A stretch of 63,088 bases of DNA from the NCBI GenBank assembly GCA_030680175.1, contig JAUXWO010000025.1, positions 1 through 63,088 of the forward strand, in the 5' to 3' direction. This DNA comes from Vicinamibacterales bacterium. Lineage in GTDB: Bacteria > Acidobacteriota > Vicinamibacteria > Vicinamibacterales > UBA2999. The notes beneath the pieces are model-generated. The model made no database searches and had not been told where the DNA came from. It was given only the letters and a program-made list of their open reading frames with translations. Positions 17,528 through 25,969 of the stretch are shown one piece after another. The position numbers were made by a program, and so were the translations under genes. The stretch's first letter is position 1, and each line of letters opens with the position of its first letter.

Positions 17528-18748
17528 ATGGCACAATTCGCCTTCTCGGGACGCACGCGCGCCGGCGAGACGATCAACGGCGAGCGGATGGGCGACACGA
17601 TGGACGCGGTGATCGCCGCGCTTCGGCGCGAGCAGATCCTCGTCACCAAGATCACCCCCGTGGCGGGACGGGCCGCGGCCGCGGCGCCGAAGAAGAAGCT
17701 GCGCGCGAGGAGCGTGCCGGCGAAGAATCTCGCCGTGTTCACCCGCCAGTTCTCCGTGATGATCGACGCGGGCCTGCCCCTCGTGCAGTGCCTCGACATC
17801 CTGGGCAACCAGGAGGACAACAAGCACTTCTCGCAGGTCATCCTGCAGACCCGCACCGACGTCGAGGGCGGCGCGTCGCTGGCCGACGCGATGAAGAAGC
17901 ACCCGAAGACGTTCGACACCCTCTACTCGAACATGATCGCGGCCGGCGAGGCCGGCGGCATCCTCGACACCATTCTGAAGCGGCTGGCCGTCTACATCGA
18001 GAAGTCGGTCAAGCTGAAGGGGCAGGTCAAGTCGGCGATGATCTACCCGGTCGCCGTCGTCGTGATCGCGGCCGTGGTCGTCGGCGTGATTCTCTGGAAG
18101 GTCATCCCGACCTTCGCCCAGCTCTTCGAGGGCCTCGGCGCGCAGCTGCCGCTGCCGACGCGTGTCGTCATCGCGCTCAGCAACAACCTCGTCAGCTACA
18201 TGCCGTTCCTGATCGTCGGGAGCGTCGTGTTCTCGTTCGTCTTCAACCGGTACTACGCGACCGAGGGCGGGCGCCGCGTCGTCGACGGCGCGATGCTGAA
18301 GCTGCCGATCCTCGGCGGCATCCTGCGGAAGATCGCCGTCGCCCGGTTCTGCCGCACCCTGTCGACGCTGATGGCCTCGGGCGTGCCGATTCTCGACGGC
18401 CTCGACATCACGGCGCGCACCTCCGGCAACTCCGTCATCGAGGATGCCATCCTCGTGACGCGCACGAGCATCGAGCGCGGCGAGACCATTGCGGATCCGC
18501 TGCGCCAGACCGGTGTGTTCCCGAGCATGGTCGTGCAGATGATCGGCGTCGGCGAGGCCACCGGCGCGCTCGACACGATGCTGGCGAAGATCGCCGACTT
18601 CTACGAAGAAGAGGTCGACACGGCGGTCGCCGGCATGCTGACGCTGCTCGAACCGGTGATGATCGCCTTCCTCGGCGGCGTCGTCGGCGGCATCGTCATC
18701 GCGATGTACATGCCCATCTTCGACCTCATCAGCCAGCTGGCTGGATGA
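17528..18748 (+). CDS. pilC: Type IV pilus platform protein PilC
   Basis: Polytopic inner-membrane protein of the GspF family that couples PilB/PilT to pilin insertion. It has 406 residues and the usual two repeated T2SSF domains: LAVFTRQFSVMIDAGLPLVQ with TFDTLYSNMIAAGEAGGILD, and RFCRTLSTLMASGVPILDGL with MVVQMIGVGEATGALDTML. Three membrane helices lie at about 175-195, 222-242 and 375-395. The stop codon overlaps the pilS ATG as ATGA, so the kinase is translationally coupled to the platform. Confidence 0.97.
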   Translation: MAQFAFSGRTRAGETINGERMGDTMDAVIAALRREQILVTKITPVAGRAAAAAPKKKLRARSVPAKNLAVFTRQFSVMIDAGLPLVQCLDILGNQEDNKHFSQVILQTRTDVEGGASLADAMKKHPKTFDTLYSNMIAAGEAGGILDTILKRLAVYIEKSVKLKGQVKSAMIYPVAVVVIAAVVVGVILWKVIPTFAQLFEGLGAQLPLPTRVVIALSNNLVSYMPFLIVGSVVFSFVFNRYYATEGGRRVVDGAMLKLPILGGILRKIAVARFCRTLSTLMASGVPILDGLDITARTSGNSVIEDAILVTRTSIERGETIADPLRQTGVFPSMVVQMIGVGEATGALDTMLAKIADFYEEEVDTAVAGMLTLLEPVMIAFLGGVVGGIVIAMYMPIFDLISQLAG

Positions 18749-20433
18749 CCGATCAGGCGCGGCCGCTCCGGCAGCAGCTCGCGATGCAGGTGGCCGTCCG
18801 CCTGACCGTCGCGACGCTGCTGCTCGGATCGGCGGTCGTGGTGCTGGTGCGGACGCCGGGCGTCGTGCCGGTCAACCCGTTCTTCTACCTCATCGGGTTC
18901 GTCTACGCGTCGAGCCTCATCTTCGCCGCCACCCTCCGCTACGCCGACCGCCGGCCGTGGATCGCCGACCTGCACTTCGCGCTCGACGCGCTGGTGGTCT
19001 CGGCGTTCATCTACTTCACCGGCGGCATCACCAGCTTCTTCGCCGTGCTCTATGGGCTGCCCATCGTGGCGGCGGCCGTCGTGCAGCTCCGGCGGGGCAG
19101 CCTCCAGGTGGCCACGCTGAGCGCCATCCTGTACGTCGGACTCGTCCTCGCGCAGTACCTGCAGGCCACGGGCAACCTCGACGGCATCTGGGTGATGACG
19201 GAGCTCGATGAACTGCCGAATGCCCGCGTTGCGCAGTACACCGTGGCCATCAACGTCGGCGCCTTCTTCGCGGTGGCGCTGCTGGCGGGATCGCTCGCCG
19301 AGGGCCGGCGCCGCGCCGACGTGCGGCTCGTGCAGGCGTCGGCCGCGATGGCCGACCTGCAGGCGTTCAGCCAGCACGTGGTCGACAACATGGTGAGCGG
19401 CGTGGCCAGCGCCGACGCCGCGCAGCGGCTGCTGACCTTCAACCGGTCGGCCACCACGATCACCGGGGTGCCGGCCGGCCGCGCGGTCGGACAGCTCGTG
19501 GCCGACGTGCTGCAGCTGCCGACGGCCTTCGCGGCGGGCCTCGAGCAGGGGCTGGAGGTGTCGCGGACCCGCCGCGCGGACTACGAGTTCCGCCGTCCCG
19601 ACGGCGACGTGATCGACCTCGGCCTCTCGGTGACCCTCCTGCCGCTGCCCGACGGCGGACGCGGCTTCCTCTTCACCTTCCAGGACGTCACCGATCTCCG
19701 CCGGCTCGAGCGCAACAACCGGCTCCAGCAGCGCCTCGCCGCCGTCGGCGAGATGGCCGCCGGCATCGCGCACGAGATCCGCAACCCGCTCGCCTCGATG
19801 TCCGGGTCCATGCAGGTGCTGCGGCACGAGCTGCCGCTCTCGGAGGAGCAGGGGCAGCTGATGGACATCGTGCTGCGCGAGTCGGACCGTCTGAACGACA
19901 CCATCAAGTCGTTCCTCGCCTACGCGCGCCCGCAGCAGTTCGCGGTGCGCCCCCTCGACCTGCGCCGCGCCGTGCAGGACGCGGCCACGCTCCTGCGCAA
20001 CAGCCCCGAGGTGCTGGCCTCGCACACGATTGACGTGGATGTGCCGGCCGAGGCCGTCACGATCGAGGCCGACGAGAACCAGATCAGGCAGATCGTCTGG
20101 AACCTGGCCACCAACGGGCTGCGGGCCATGCCGGCCGGCGGGCGCCTCCTGCTGTTCGTCGCCCTCGCGCCGCCCTGGGGCGACACCCCCGCCGAGGCGC
20201 GGTTCGGCGTGGCCGACGAGGGCACGGGCATCCCCGCCGACGAGATCGAGGCGATCTTCCAGCCGTTCCGGGCCACCTTCTCGGGCGGCACGGGCCTCGG
20301 CCTCGCCGTCGTGCACCGGATCGTGAGCGACTACAATGGCCGCATCGAGGTGCAGTCGGAAGTGGGCCGCGGCACGCGGGTCACCGTGCACTTCCCGGTC
20401 ATCTCCACCCGCCGGGCGGCGGTGGACGGCTAG
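18745..20433 (+). CDS. pilS: Sensor histidine kinase PilS
   Basis: Membrane sensor of the PilS/PilR system that controls pilin transcription. It has 562 residues: six hydrophobic segments within about 20-205, a PAS domain (about 215-320), HisKA with phospho-acceptor His343 in GIAHEIRNPLASMSGSMQVL, and an HATPase_c domain with the N box (NQIRQIVWNLATNGLRAMPA) and G boxes GVADEGTGIP and GGTGLGLAVV. The start at 18745 overlaps pilC by four bases; an upstream open frame exists, but its sequence is the pilC shadow. The regulator pilR follows after 12 bases. Confidence 0.95.
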   Translation: MTDQARPLRQQLAMQVAVRLTVATLLLGSAVVVLVRTPGVVPVNPFFYLIGFVYASSLIFAATLRYADRRPWIADLHFALDALVVSAFIYFTGGITSFFAVLYGLPIVAAAVVQLRRGSLQVATLSAILYVGLVLAQYLQATGNLDGIWVMTELDELPNARVAQYTVAINVGAFFAVALLAGSLAEGRRRADVRLVQASAAMADLQAFSQHVVDNMVSGVASADAAQRLLTFNRSATTITGVPAGRAVGQLVADVLQLPTAFAAGLEQGLEVSRTRRADYEFRRPDGDVIDLGLSVTLLPLPDGGRGFLFTFQDVTDLRRLERNNRLQQRLAAVGEMAAGIAHEIRNPLASMSGSMQVLRHELPLSEEQGQLMDIVLRESDRLNDTIKSFLAYARPQQFAVRPLDLRRAVQDAATLLRNSPEVLASHTIDVDVPAEAVTIEADENQIRQIVWNLATNGLRAMPAGGRLLLFVALAPPWGDTPAEARFGVADEGTGIPADEIEAIFQPFRATFSGGTGLGLAVVHRIVSDYNGRIEVQSEVGRGTRVTVHFPVISTRRAAVDG

Positions 20434-20445
20434 CGCGAACGACCC

Positions 20446-21843
20446 ATGGCAGACGACACCCCCCAGGCGCGCGTCCTCGTCGTCGACGATGAACGGTCGA
20501 TGCGCGAGATGCTGTCGATCGTGCTGAAGCGCGAGGGGTACCACGTGACCGCCGCCGACAACGGGACCGCCGCGGTGGCCGTGCTCGAGCGGGAGCCGGT
20601 GGACGTGCTGCTGTCCGACATCCGGATGCCCGACCTGAGCGGCGTCGAGGTGCTCCGCGCCGCCAAGGCGGCCAACCCCGGCATCATCGGCATCATGATG
20701 ACCGCCTTCGCCTCGAAGGAGAGCGCGGTGGAGGCCATGCGCCTCGGGGCCGTGGACTACCTCGACAAGCCCTTCAACGTCGACGAGTTGAAGCTGAAGA
20801 TCCGGCAGCACCTCGAGAAGGAGGAGCTGCGGCGCGAGAACGTCCGCCTCAAGGCCGTCCTCAACCAGCCCCACGCGGCCTTCGGCATCGTCGGGCGCAG
20901 CCAGCCCATGCTGGAGCTCTTCCAGCTCGTCGAGACCATCGGGCGCACCAACAGCACCGTCCTCATCACGGGGGAGTCGGGCACCGGCAAGGAACTGGTG
21001 GCGCGCGCCATTCACTTCCAGTCGCTCCGGCGCGATCGCCCGTTCGTCGCGGTCAACTGCGGCGCGCTCACCGAGACGCTGCTCGAGTCGGAGCTCTTCG
21101 GCCACGTGCGGGGCGCCTTCACCGGCGCCGAGACGAACAAGAAGGGGCTCGTCGAACTCGCCGACAAGGGGACCATCTTCCTCGACGAGATCGGCGAGAT
21201 GAGCCCGACCATGCAGGTGAAGGTGCTGCGGGTGCTGCAGGAACGGCAGTTCCGGCGGGTGGGCGGCGCGGAGGAGACGGCCGCCGACATCCGCGTCATT
21301 GCGGCCACGCACCGCGACCTGGCCAAGCTCGTCGCGGACGAGAAGTTCCGCGAGGACCTGTACTACCGCCTCAGCGTGATTCCCATTCACCTGCCGCCCC
21401 TGCGCGAGCGGTGCGAGGACATCCCGATGCTCGCGGCGCACTTCCTCGAGAAGCACGCGCGCGAGATGGGGAAGGCCGTCACCGCGGTGTCGCAGGCGGC
21501 ACTCGAACTGCTGCAGGCCTACCCGTGGCCCGGCAACGTCCGGGAACTGGAGAACGTCATCGAGCGGGCGGTCGCGCTCGAGAAGACGCCCGTGGTGCTG
21601 CCGGAGACGCTGCCCGCCCATCTGCGCCGCGGCGAGCCGGCAACGCCAATGGCCTCGTCACGGGGGGAGGAGGCCCTGCCCGAGGCCGGCTTCAACCTCG
21701 AGGCACATCTCCACGAAATCGAGCGCACCCACCTCGAACGTGCCCTCAAGCAGGCGGGCGGCGTGCAGGTCCGTGCCGCCGAATTGCTCGGCCTCTCGTT
21801 CCGCCAGTTCCGCTACCTCGCCAAGAAGTACGGCCTGCGGTAG
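20446..21843 (+). CDS. pilR: Sigma-54 response regulator PilR
   Basis: NtrC-family activator of 465 residues. The receiver domain (about 8-125) has phospho-acceptor Asp58 in LLSDIRMPDLSG. The AAA+ domain has Walker A GESGTGKE (176-183), the sigma-54 contact loop GAFTGA (223-228) and Walker B GTIFLDEIGEM. The C-terminal Fis-type helix-turn-helix is at about 425-465 (QVRAAELLGLSFRQFRYLAK). It is expected to act on the sigma-54 promoter at 22038-22053 upstream of pilA, 195 bases downstream of its own stop. Confidence 0.96.
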   Translation: MADDTPQARVLVVDDERSMREMLSIVLKREGYHVTAADNGTAAVAVLEREPVDVLLSDIRMPDLSGVEVLRAAKAANPGIIGIMMTAFASKESAVEAMRLGAVDYLDKPFNVDELKLKIRQHLEKEELRRENVRLKAVLNQPHAAFGIVGRSQPMLELFQLVETIGRTNSTVLITGESGTGKELVARAIHFQSLRRDRPFVAVNCGALTETLLESELFGHVRGAFTGAETNKKGLVELADKGTIFLDEIGEMSPTMQVKVLRVLQERQFRRVGGAEETAADIRVIAATHRDLAKLVADEKFREDLYYRLSVIPIHLPPLRERCEDIPMLAAHFLEKHAREMGKAVTAVSQAALELLQAYPWPGNVRELENVIERAVALEKTPVVLPETLPAHLRRGEPATPMASSRGEEALPEAGFNLEAHLHEIERTHLERALKQAGGVQVRAAELLGLSFRQFRYLAKKYGLR

Positions 21844-21911
21844 GCGGACGGTCCGCCGCGCCATGCGCGCCCTCCGCGAGAGCCCCTCCTGACAACGAAT
21901 GCCACCTCGGC

Positions 21912-21930
21912 AGTGACACGACTTGTCACT
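21912..21930. promoter_or_regulatory. Candidate activator site upstream of pilA (distal dyad)
   Basis: AGTGACA and TGTCACT form a perfect 7-bp inverted repeat with a CGACT spacer. It lies about 135-150 bases before the predicted pilA start of transcription, a distance fitting an NtrC-type enhancer. The TGTC half-site recalls the TGTC core reported for Pseudomonas PilR. This is an inference only. Confidence 0.35.
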
Positions 21931-21976
21931 CCCGGGCTGGTTCGCATGCCATCGACGGGGCTTCCGGGCCGGTTGT

Positions 21977-22015
21977 AATGCCGTAAGTGACTGCAAATAA
22001 TTGACTTACGGCATT
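21977..22015. promoter_or_regulatory. Perfect 12-bp dyad upstream of pilA
   Basis: AATGCCGTAAGT (21977-21988) and ACTTACGGCATT (22004-22015) are exact inverted copies with a 15-base AT-rich spacer. The dyad ends 22 bases before the -24 element of the sigma-54 promoter. It could bind PilR or another regulator, or form a terminator-like hairpin after pilR; there is no T-run. Confidence 0.45.
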
Positions 22016-22037
22016 GCCTTGGCTGGTGATGGTGATT

Positions 22038-22053
22038 TGGCACCGGGGTTGCT
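22038..22053 (+). promoter_or_regulatory. Sigma-54 promoter of pilA
   Basis: TGGCAC, five bases, then TTGCT: an exact match to the -24/-12 consensus, with GG at 22039-22040 and GC at 22051-22052 separated by ten bases. Transcription should start near 22063. The leader then carries a perfect 9-bp hairpin, GACGCCGCC/GGCGGCGTC (22072-22097), and an AAGGAAAGAGG ribosome binding site before the ATG at 22172. It is fed by PilS/PilR immediately upstream. Confidence 0.88.
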
Positions 22054-22171
22054 CTAGGGAGAGCCATCGGGGACGCCGCCGCAGAGTGGGCGGCGTCGCC
22101 AGGACGAACACGCGAACCCGAGCATCGAACGAGTTCAGACACCACGTCACAGACAAGGAAAGAGGCACATC

Positions 22172-22735
22172 ATGCGTATCCGCGACACCAAGGGTTTCAC
22201 CCTCATCGAGCTGCTGATCGTCGTGGCCATCATCGGCATCATCGCCGCCATCGCCGTCCCCGGGCTGCTCCGCGCCCGCATGTCGGGCAACGAGGCGTCG
22301 GCCATCGGCTCGCTGCGCGCCATCAACAGCTCGCAGCAGGCGTTCTCGTCGAGCTGCGCGAACGGCTTCTACGCGTCGGAACTGTCGCAGCTGGCGGTGG
22401 CGCCCGGCGGCACGGGCGCGCCCTTCATCAGCCCTGACCTCGGCGCTGGTGCGCCGGACGTCGTCAAGAGCGGCTACACGATCGAGATGAACGGCGGCGC
22501 GGACGGCGATGCGGGCACCGAGGACTCGTGCAGCCAGGCCGATGGCGGCCCCGCGGCGGCCGACTTGATCAGCTCCTACTACGCGTTCGCCGACCCGGTC
22601 ACGGAAGGCTCGACGGGCGTGCGCTTCTTCTACACGAACACGCTGGGCACCATCTACTTCGACTCGGCCACGCTGTCGGCCGAGACCGCGGGCAACGACG
22701 CGCCGGCGGTGGCCACGGGCGGCCCGCTGCAGTAA
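22172..22735 (+). CDS. pilA: Type IVa major pilin PilA (first copy)
   Basis: A 187-residue prepilin: leader MRIRDTKG, cleaved before FTLIELLIVVAIIGIIAA, with the invariant Glu5 of mature pilins. The hydrophobic helix continues to about residue 35. The C-terminal head has two cysteines, Cys62 and Cys120, a likely disulfide. PilD (28009-28773) should cleave it and PilB polymerise it. A sigma-54 promoter at 22038 and a hairpin terminator at 22761-22789 bound the gene. It is nearly the same as the next gene; the two differ mostly in the head. Confidence 0.96.
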   Translation: MRIRDTKGFTLIELLIVVAIIGIIAAIAVPGLLRARMSGNEASAIGSLRAINSSQQAFSSSCANGFYASELSQLAVAPGGTGAPFISPDLGAGAPDVVKSGYTIEMNGGADGDAGTEDSCSQADGGPAAADLISSYYAFADPVTEGSTGVRFFYTNTLGTIYFDSATLSAETAGNDAPAVATGGPLQ

Positions 22736-22760
22736 GCCACAGACCGCCGCACGAACCCTG

Positions 22761-22797
22761 CGGGGGTGGGGGGACATCCCTCACCCCCGTTTGGTTT
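22761..22797 (+). terminator. Rho-independent terminator after pilA copy 1
   Basis: CGGGGGTG (22761-22768) pairs with CACCCCCG (22782-22789), and a T-rich tail, TTTGGTTTG, follows. Since the second pilin lies just beyond, it may set the ratio of the two pilin messages. Confidence 0.7.
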
Positions 22798-22874
22798 GTA
22801 CAGGCCGGCGATGCGCCCGCTCCGGCGCCGCCTGAGGCGGCACCGCCCCCCCGGCAGGAACAAGGAGGCACGAC

Positions 22875-23438
22875 ATGCGCCCGGGAAGCACCAGAGGCTT
22901 CACCCTCATCGAGTTGCTGATTGTCGTCGCCATCATCGGGATCATCGCGGCCATCGCGGTGCCCGGCCTGCTTCGCGCCCGCATGTCCGGGAACGAAGCG
23001 TCCGCGATTGCGTCGCTGCGCGCCATCAACAGCTCGCAGCAGGCGTTCCACTCCGGGTGCGGAAACGGCTTCTACGCCTCGGAGCTGTCACAGCTGGCGG
23101 TGGTCCCCGGCGGGACGGGGCCCCCCTTCATCAGCCCCGACCTGGGCGCGGGCGCGCCGAGCGTGATCAAGAGCGGCTACACGATTCAGATGAGCGCGGC
23201 CACGGACGGCGAAGCCGGCCAGGCGGATTCGTGCAGTCAGCCGGATGGCGGTCCGGCGGCCGCCGATCTGATCAGCGCCTACTACGTGTTCGCCGACCCG
23301 GTGACCGAGGGGTCCACGGGGGTGCGGTTCTTCTACACGAACACGCTCGGCACCGTCTACTTCGACTCGGCCACGCTGTCGGCCGAGACCGCGGGCCACT
23401 CCACGCCGGCGGTCGTCACGGGCGGCCCGCTCCAGTAA
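22875..23438 (+). CDS. Type IVa pilin (second, tandem copy)
   Basis: A 187-residue paralogue of the preceding pilin, with leader MRPGSTRG and cleavage before FTLIELLIVVAIIGIIAA. Cys62 and Cys120 are conserved at the same positions. Most of the head is the same; differences cluster around residues 60-65 and 105-120 (SAATDGEAGQADSC versus NGGADGDAGTEDSC). It has its own strong ribosome binding site (AAGGAGG, eight bases before ATG) but no separate sigma-54 promoter that I can see, so it depends on read-through of the 22761 terminator or a promoter I cannot recognise. Confidence 0.93.
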   Translation: MRPGSTRGFTLIELLIVVAIIGIIAAIAVPGLLRARMSGNEASAIASLRAINSSQQAFHSGCGNGFYASELSQLAVVPGGTGPPFISPDLGAGAPSVIKSGYTIQMSAATDGEAGQADSCSQPDGGPAAADLISAYYVFADPVTEGSTGVRFFYTNTLGTVYFDSATLSAETAGHSTPAVVTGGPLQ

Positions 23439-23482
23439 GCGCGCCGGCCCGTTCGCGTGTACGGATGAGGCCGAACCTTAGG

Positions 23483-23488
23483 TAGAAT
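23483..23488 (+). promoter_or_regulatory. -10 element suggesting a leaderless VKOR message
   Basis: TAGAAT lies seven bases before the ATG at 23496, so transcription would begin at or beside the start codon. No Shine-Dalgarno sequence is present (the bases between are CCCTCCC). No good -35 hexamer is seen 17 bases upstream, so this is a weak call. Confidence 0.35.
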
Positions 23489-23495
23489 CCCTCCC

Positions 23496-24767
23496 ATGGC
23501 ACGCCGTACCCCCGTCAGCTCCCCGCCCGCGGCCCCGGCCGCCCCGTCCGGTCCCCTGCGTCTTGGCTGGCTCGCCGGCTTCGCCGCGCTTGGCCTGGCG
23601 GCCGCGTCTTCGTCGACGTGGGTGCACTACCAGATCATCAAGGACCCCAACTACTCGGGCTTCTGCGACATCAACAGCACCTTCAGCTGTGCGCAGGCCT
23701 ACACGAGCCAGTACGGGGCCATCGCCGGCGTGCCGGTCGCGCTGATCGGCGCGCTCTTCTTCCTGTTCGTGCTCGGGCTGCTCGCGATCGGCCAGCAGTC
23801 GCCCTCGTCGCGGCAGAACCTGCCGGGCTACATCTTCGCGCTCTCGACCGTGGGGCTCGCCGCGATCCTCTACTTCGCTTATGCCTCGTTCTTCGTCCTG
23901 AAGGCGATCTGCCTGCTCTGCGTGGCGACGTACGTGGCGGTGACGGGGCTCTTCATCGTGTCGGGGAGCGCGACGAAGTTCCCGATGAGCACGCTCGGCA
24001 GGCGCGCCAGCCGGGACTTCACTCTCTTGACCCAGGCGCCGCTCGGCATGGCGGCGGCGGCGGCGTTCGTGGCGCTGGCGGCCGGGTCGATCCTGTGGTT
24101 CCCGACCTCGGGGATGACGGTCGCCTCGGCGCCGCAGACGGCGGCCGGCGCGGCGCCGGCGAGCGCGTCGCTCACACCGAATCAGATCGCCGAGCTCGAG
24201 CGCTTCCTCGAGGCCCAGCCGCGTGTCCAGGTGAACGTCCCCGGCACGACGGCGCCCGTCGTCGTCCTCAAGTTCAACGACTATCAGTGCCCGGCGTGCG
24301 GCCAGACGTACCAGGAGTACCGCGGCGTGCTCGCGCGCTACGCCAGCGAGCAGCCGGGGGTGCTGGACTTCCAGGCCCGCGACTACCCGCTCGAAGGCGA
24401 GTGCAACAGCTTCGCGCCCGGCGGCTCGCATTCGGGCGCCTGCGAGGCGGCCGTGGCCGTGCGACTGGCGCGCGAACAGGGCAAGGCCGAGGCGATGGAG
24501 ATGTGGCTCTATTCGAACCAGCCGCTGCTGAACCCGGAGAGCGTGCGGCAGGCGGCGCGTGACGTGGGCGGCGTGACCGACTTCGATGCGCGCTATCCGG
24601 CGATGCTGGAGCTCGTGAAGGCGGACATCGCGCTCGGGGGCCAGCTGGACGTGCGCGGCACGCCCACGTTCTTCATGAACGGCCTGCGCCTGCCCGGCCT
24701 GCGCGCCGAGTTCTTCGACGCGGCGATCCAGTGGGAGCTGCGGCGGGTCCGCGCGGCGGGCGAGTAG
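23496..24767 (+). CDS. VKOR-DsbA fusion, periplasmic disulfide-forming enzyme
   Basis: A 423-residue fusion of a vitamin K epoxide reductase domain, which passes electrons to quinone as DsbB does, and a DsbA-like thioredoxin domain. The VKOR part has four or five membrane helices, the loop cysteines Cys57 and Cys65 and the active CxxC, CLLC (139-142). After another helix and an Ala-rich linker, the thioredoxin domain carries CPAC (265-268) and the cis-proline loop VRGTPTFFMNG. The two parts together introduce disulfides into secreted proteins. It sits between the two-cysteine pilins and the PilH-like transporter. Confidence 0.93.
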   Translation: MARRTPVSSPPAAPAAPSGPLRLGWLAGFAALGLAAASSSTWVHYQIIKDPNYSGFCDINSTFSCAQAYTSQYGAIAGVPVALIGALFFLFVLGLLAIGQQSPSSRQNLPGYIFALSTVGLAAILYFAYASFFVLKAICLLCVATYVAVTGLFIVSGSATKFPMSTLGRRASRDFTLLTQAPLGMAAAAAFVALAAGSILWFPTSGMTVASAPQTAAGAAPASASLTPNQIAELERFLEAQPRVQVNVPGTTAPVVVLKFNDYQCPACGQTYQEYRGVLARYASEQPGVLDFQARDYPLEGECNSFAPGGSHSGACEAAVAVRLAREQGKAEAMEMWLYSNQPLLNPESVRQAARDVGGVTDFDARYPAMLELVKADIALGGQLDVRGTPTFFMNGLRLPGLRAEFFDAAIQWELRRVRAAGE

Positions 24768-24806
24768 CGGCGGCGAGACGCACGAACGCGAGACGTACAA
24801 CAACGA

Positions 24807-24999
24807 GACGTACAAACACGAAGAACACGAAGGCCACGAAGACGCCACCCGGCGCGAGGCCCAACATCAGGTACCTTCTGATGCCAGCTCCTGCCGTAGT
24901 AGTGACGCCGTGCTCGCTCGAATCGTTTGAGGTGCGGCTGTTAGTGGCCTGACTTGTGTGGCCTTCGTGGCCTTCGTGTCCTTCGTGTTTGTACGTGTC
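24807..24999. repeat. CACGAAGG paired-arm element, copy B
   Basis: Left arm 24807-24841 and inverted right arm 24963-24999 enclose about 120 bases without a gene, in the gap between the VKOR-DsbA gene and the ABC ATPase. The left arm reads AAGAACACG where the right implies AAGGACACG. A short extra copy of GAGACGTACAA precedes the left arm at 24790. Confidence 0.85.
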
Positions 25000-25015
25000 T
25001 GCCCGATAAGCGTTT

Positions 25016-25969
25016 ATGGCGGCGATTGAGACCGAGGCGCTCACCAAGGACTTTCCGATTGGCTTCTGGCGGCCGCGGCCGTACCGCGCGCTGGAGTCCC
25101 TGACGCTCTCGGTCGGGGAGGGCGAGGTCTTCGGCTTCCTGGGGCCGAACGGCGCCGGCAAGAGCACCACGCTCAAGCTGCTGATGCAGCTCCTCTATCC
25201 GACGAGCGGCACCGCGCGCATCCTGGGCCGGCCCGTGGGTGACGTCTCGGTCAAGCGCCGGCTGGGTTTCCTGCCCGAGCACCCCTACTTCTACGACTAC
25301 CTGACCTCGGAGGAACTGCTCACGTACTTCGCGAGCCTCTTCGGCTATCACGGCGAGGACCGGCGCCGCCGCGTCGCCGCCGTGCTCGACGAGGTGGGCC
25401 TCGGCGCCGAGCGCCGGCTGAAGCTCCGGCAGTGCTCCAAGGGGATGGTGCAGCGTGTCGGGCTGGCACAGGCCATCCTGAACGAGCCCGAGGTCATCTT
25501 CCTCGACGAACCGATGTCCGGACTCGACCCGCTGGGACGCCGCGACGTGCGCCAGCTCATGCTCCGGCTGCGCGCGCGCGGCTGCACCGTGTTCTTCAGC
25601 TCGCACATCCTCGCGGACGCCGAGGCGCTCTGCAGCCAGGTGGCCATCCTCGCGCAGGGCCGGCTGCGCGCACAGGGCCGGCTGTCGGAGCTGCTGGCGT
25701 TCGAGTTGAAAGGCTGGGAACTCGTCGTGTCGGACCTGGCCGCCGACCGCCGGGCCGCGCTCGAGTCGCGTGGCGTGCGGATCACGCACATCGATCACGA
25801 CCGGTGCACGCTGGAGCTGCCGGCCACGCCCGGCCCCGAGGCCCTCGTGCATGAGCTTGCGGGCGGCGGCGCCCGCGTCGTCTCGCTGATGCCGGTGCGC
25901 GACACGCTCGAGGACCTGTTCGTCCGCGAGGTGGCGGCCGGCGGGCGCCGCGACACGGAGGGCCTCTGA
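25016..25969 (+). CDS. ABC transporter ATP-binding protein (PilH-like)
   Basis: A 317-residue ATPase of the ABC-2 exporter type: Walker A GPNGAGKS (around residue 44), Q-loop region, a C-loop reading RQCSKGMVQRVGLAQAI (KGM in place of SGG), Walker B VIFLDEPMSGLDPLG and the H-loop SSHILADAEAL. The C-terminal 80 residues are the accessory domain typical of this group. Its place, after pilA and just before a permease and pilD, matches pilH in the Myxococcus xanthus pil cluster as I recall it, where the transporter is needed for pilus biogenesis. The stop overlaps the permease ATG by one base. Confidence 0.9.
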   Translation: MAAIETEALTKDFPIGFWRPRPYRALESLTLSVGEGEVFGFLGPNGAGKSTTLKLLMQLLYPTSGTARILGRPVGDVSVKRRLGFLPEHPYFYDYLTSEELLTYFASLFGYHGEDRRRRVAAVLDEVGLGAERRLKLRQCSKGMVQRVGLAQAILNEPEVIFLDEPMSGLDPLGRRDVRQLMLRLRARGCTVFFSSHILADAEALCSQVAILAQGRLRAQGRLSELLAFELKGWELVVSDLAADRRAALESRGVRITHIDHDRCTLELPATPGPEALVHELAGGGARVVSLMPVRDTLEDLFVREVAAGGRRDTEGL

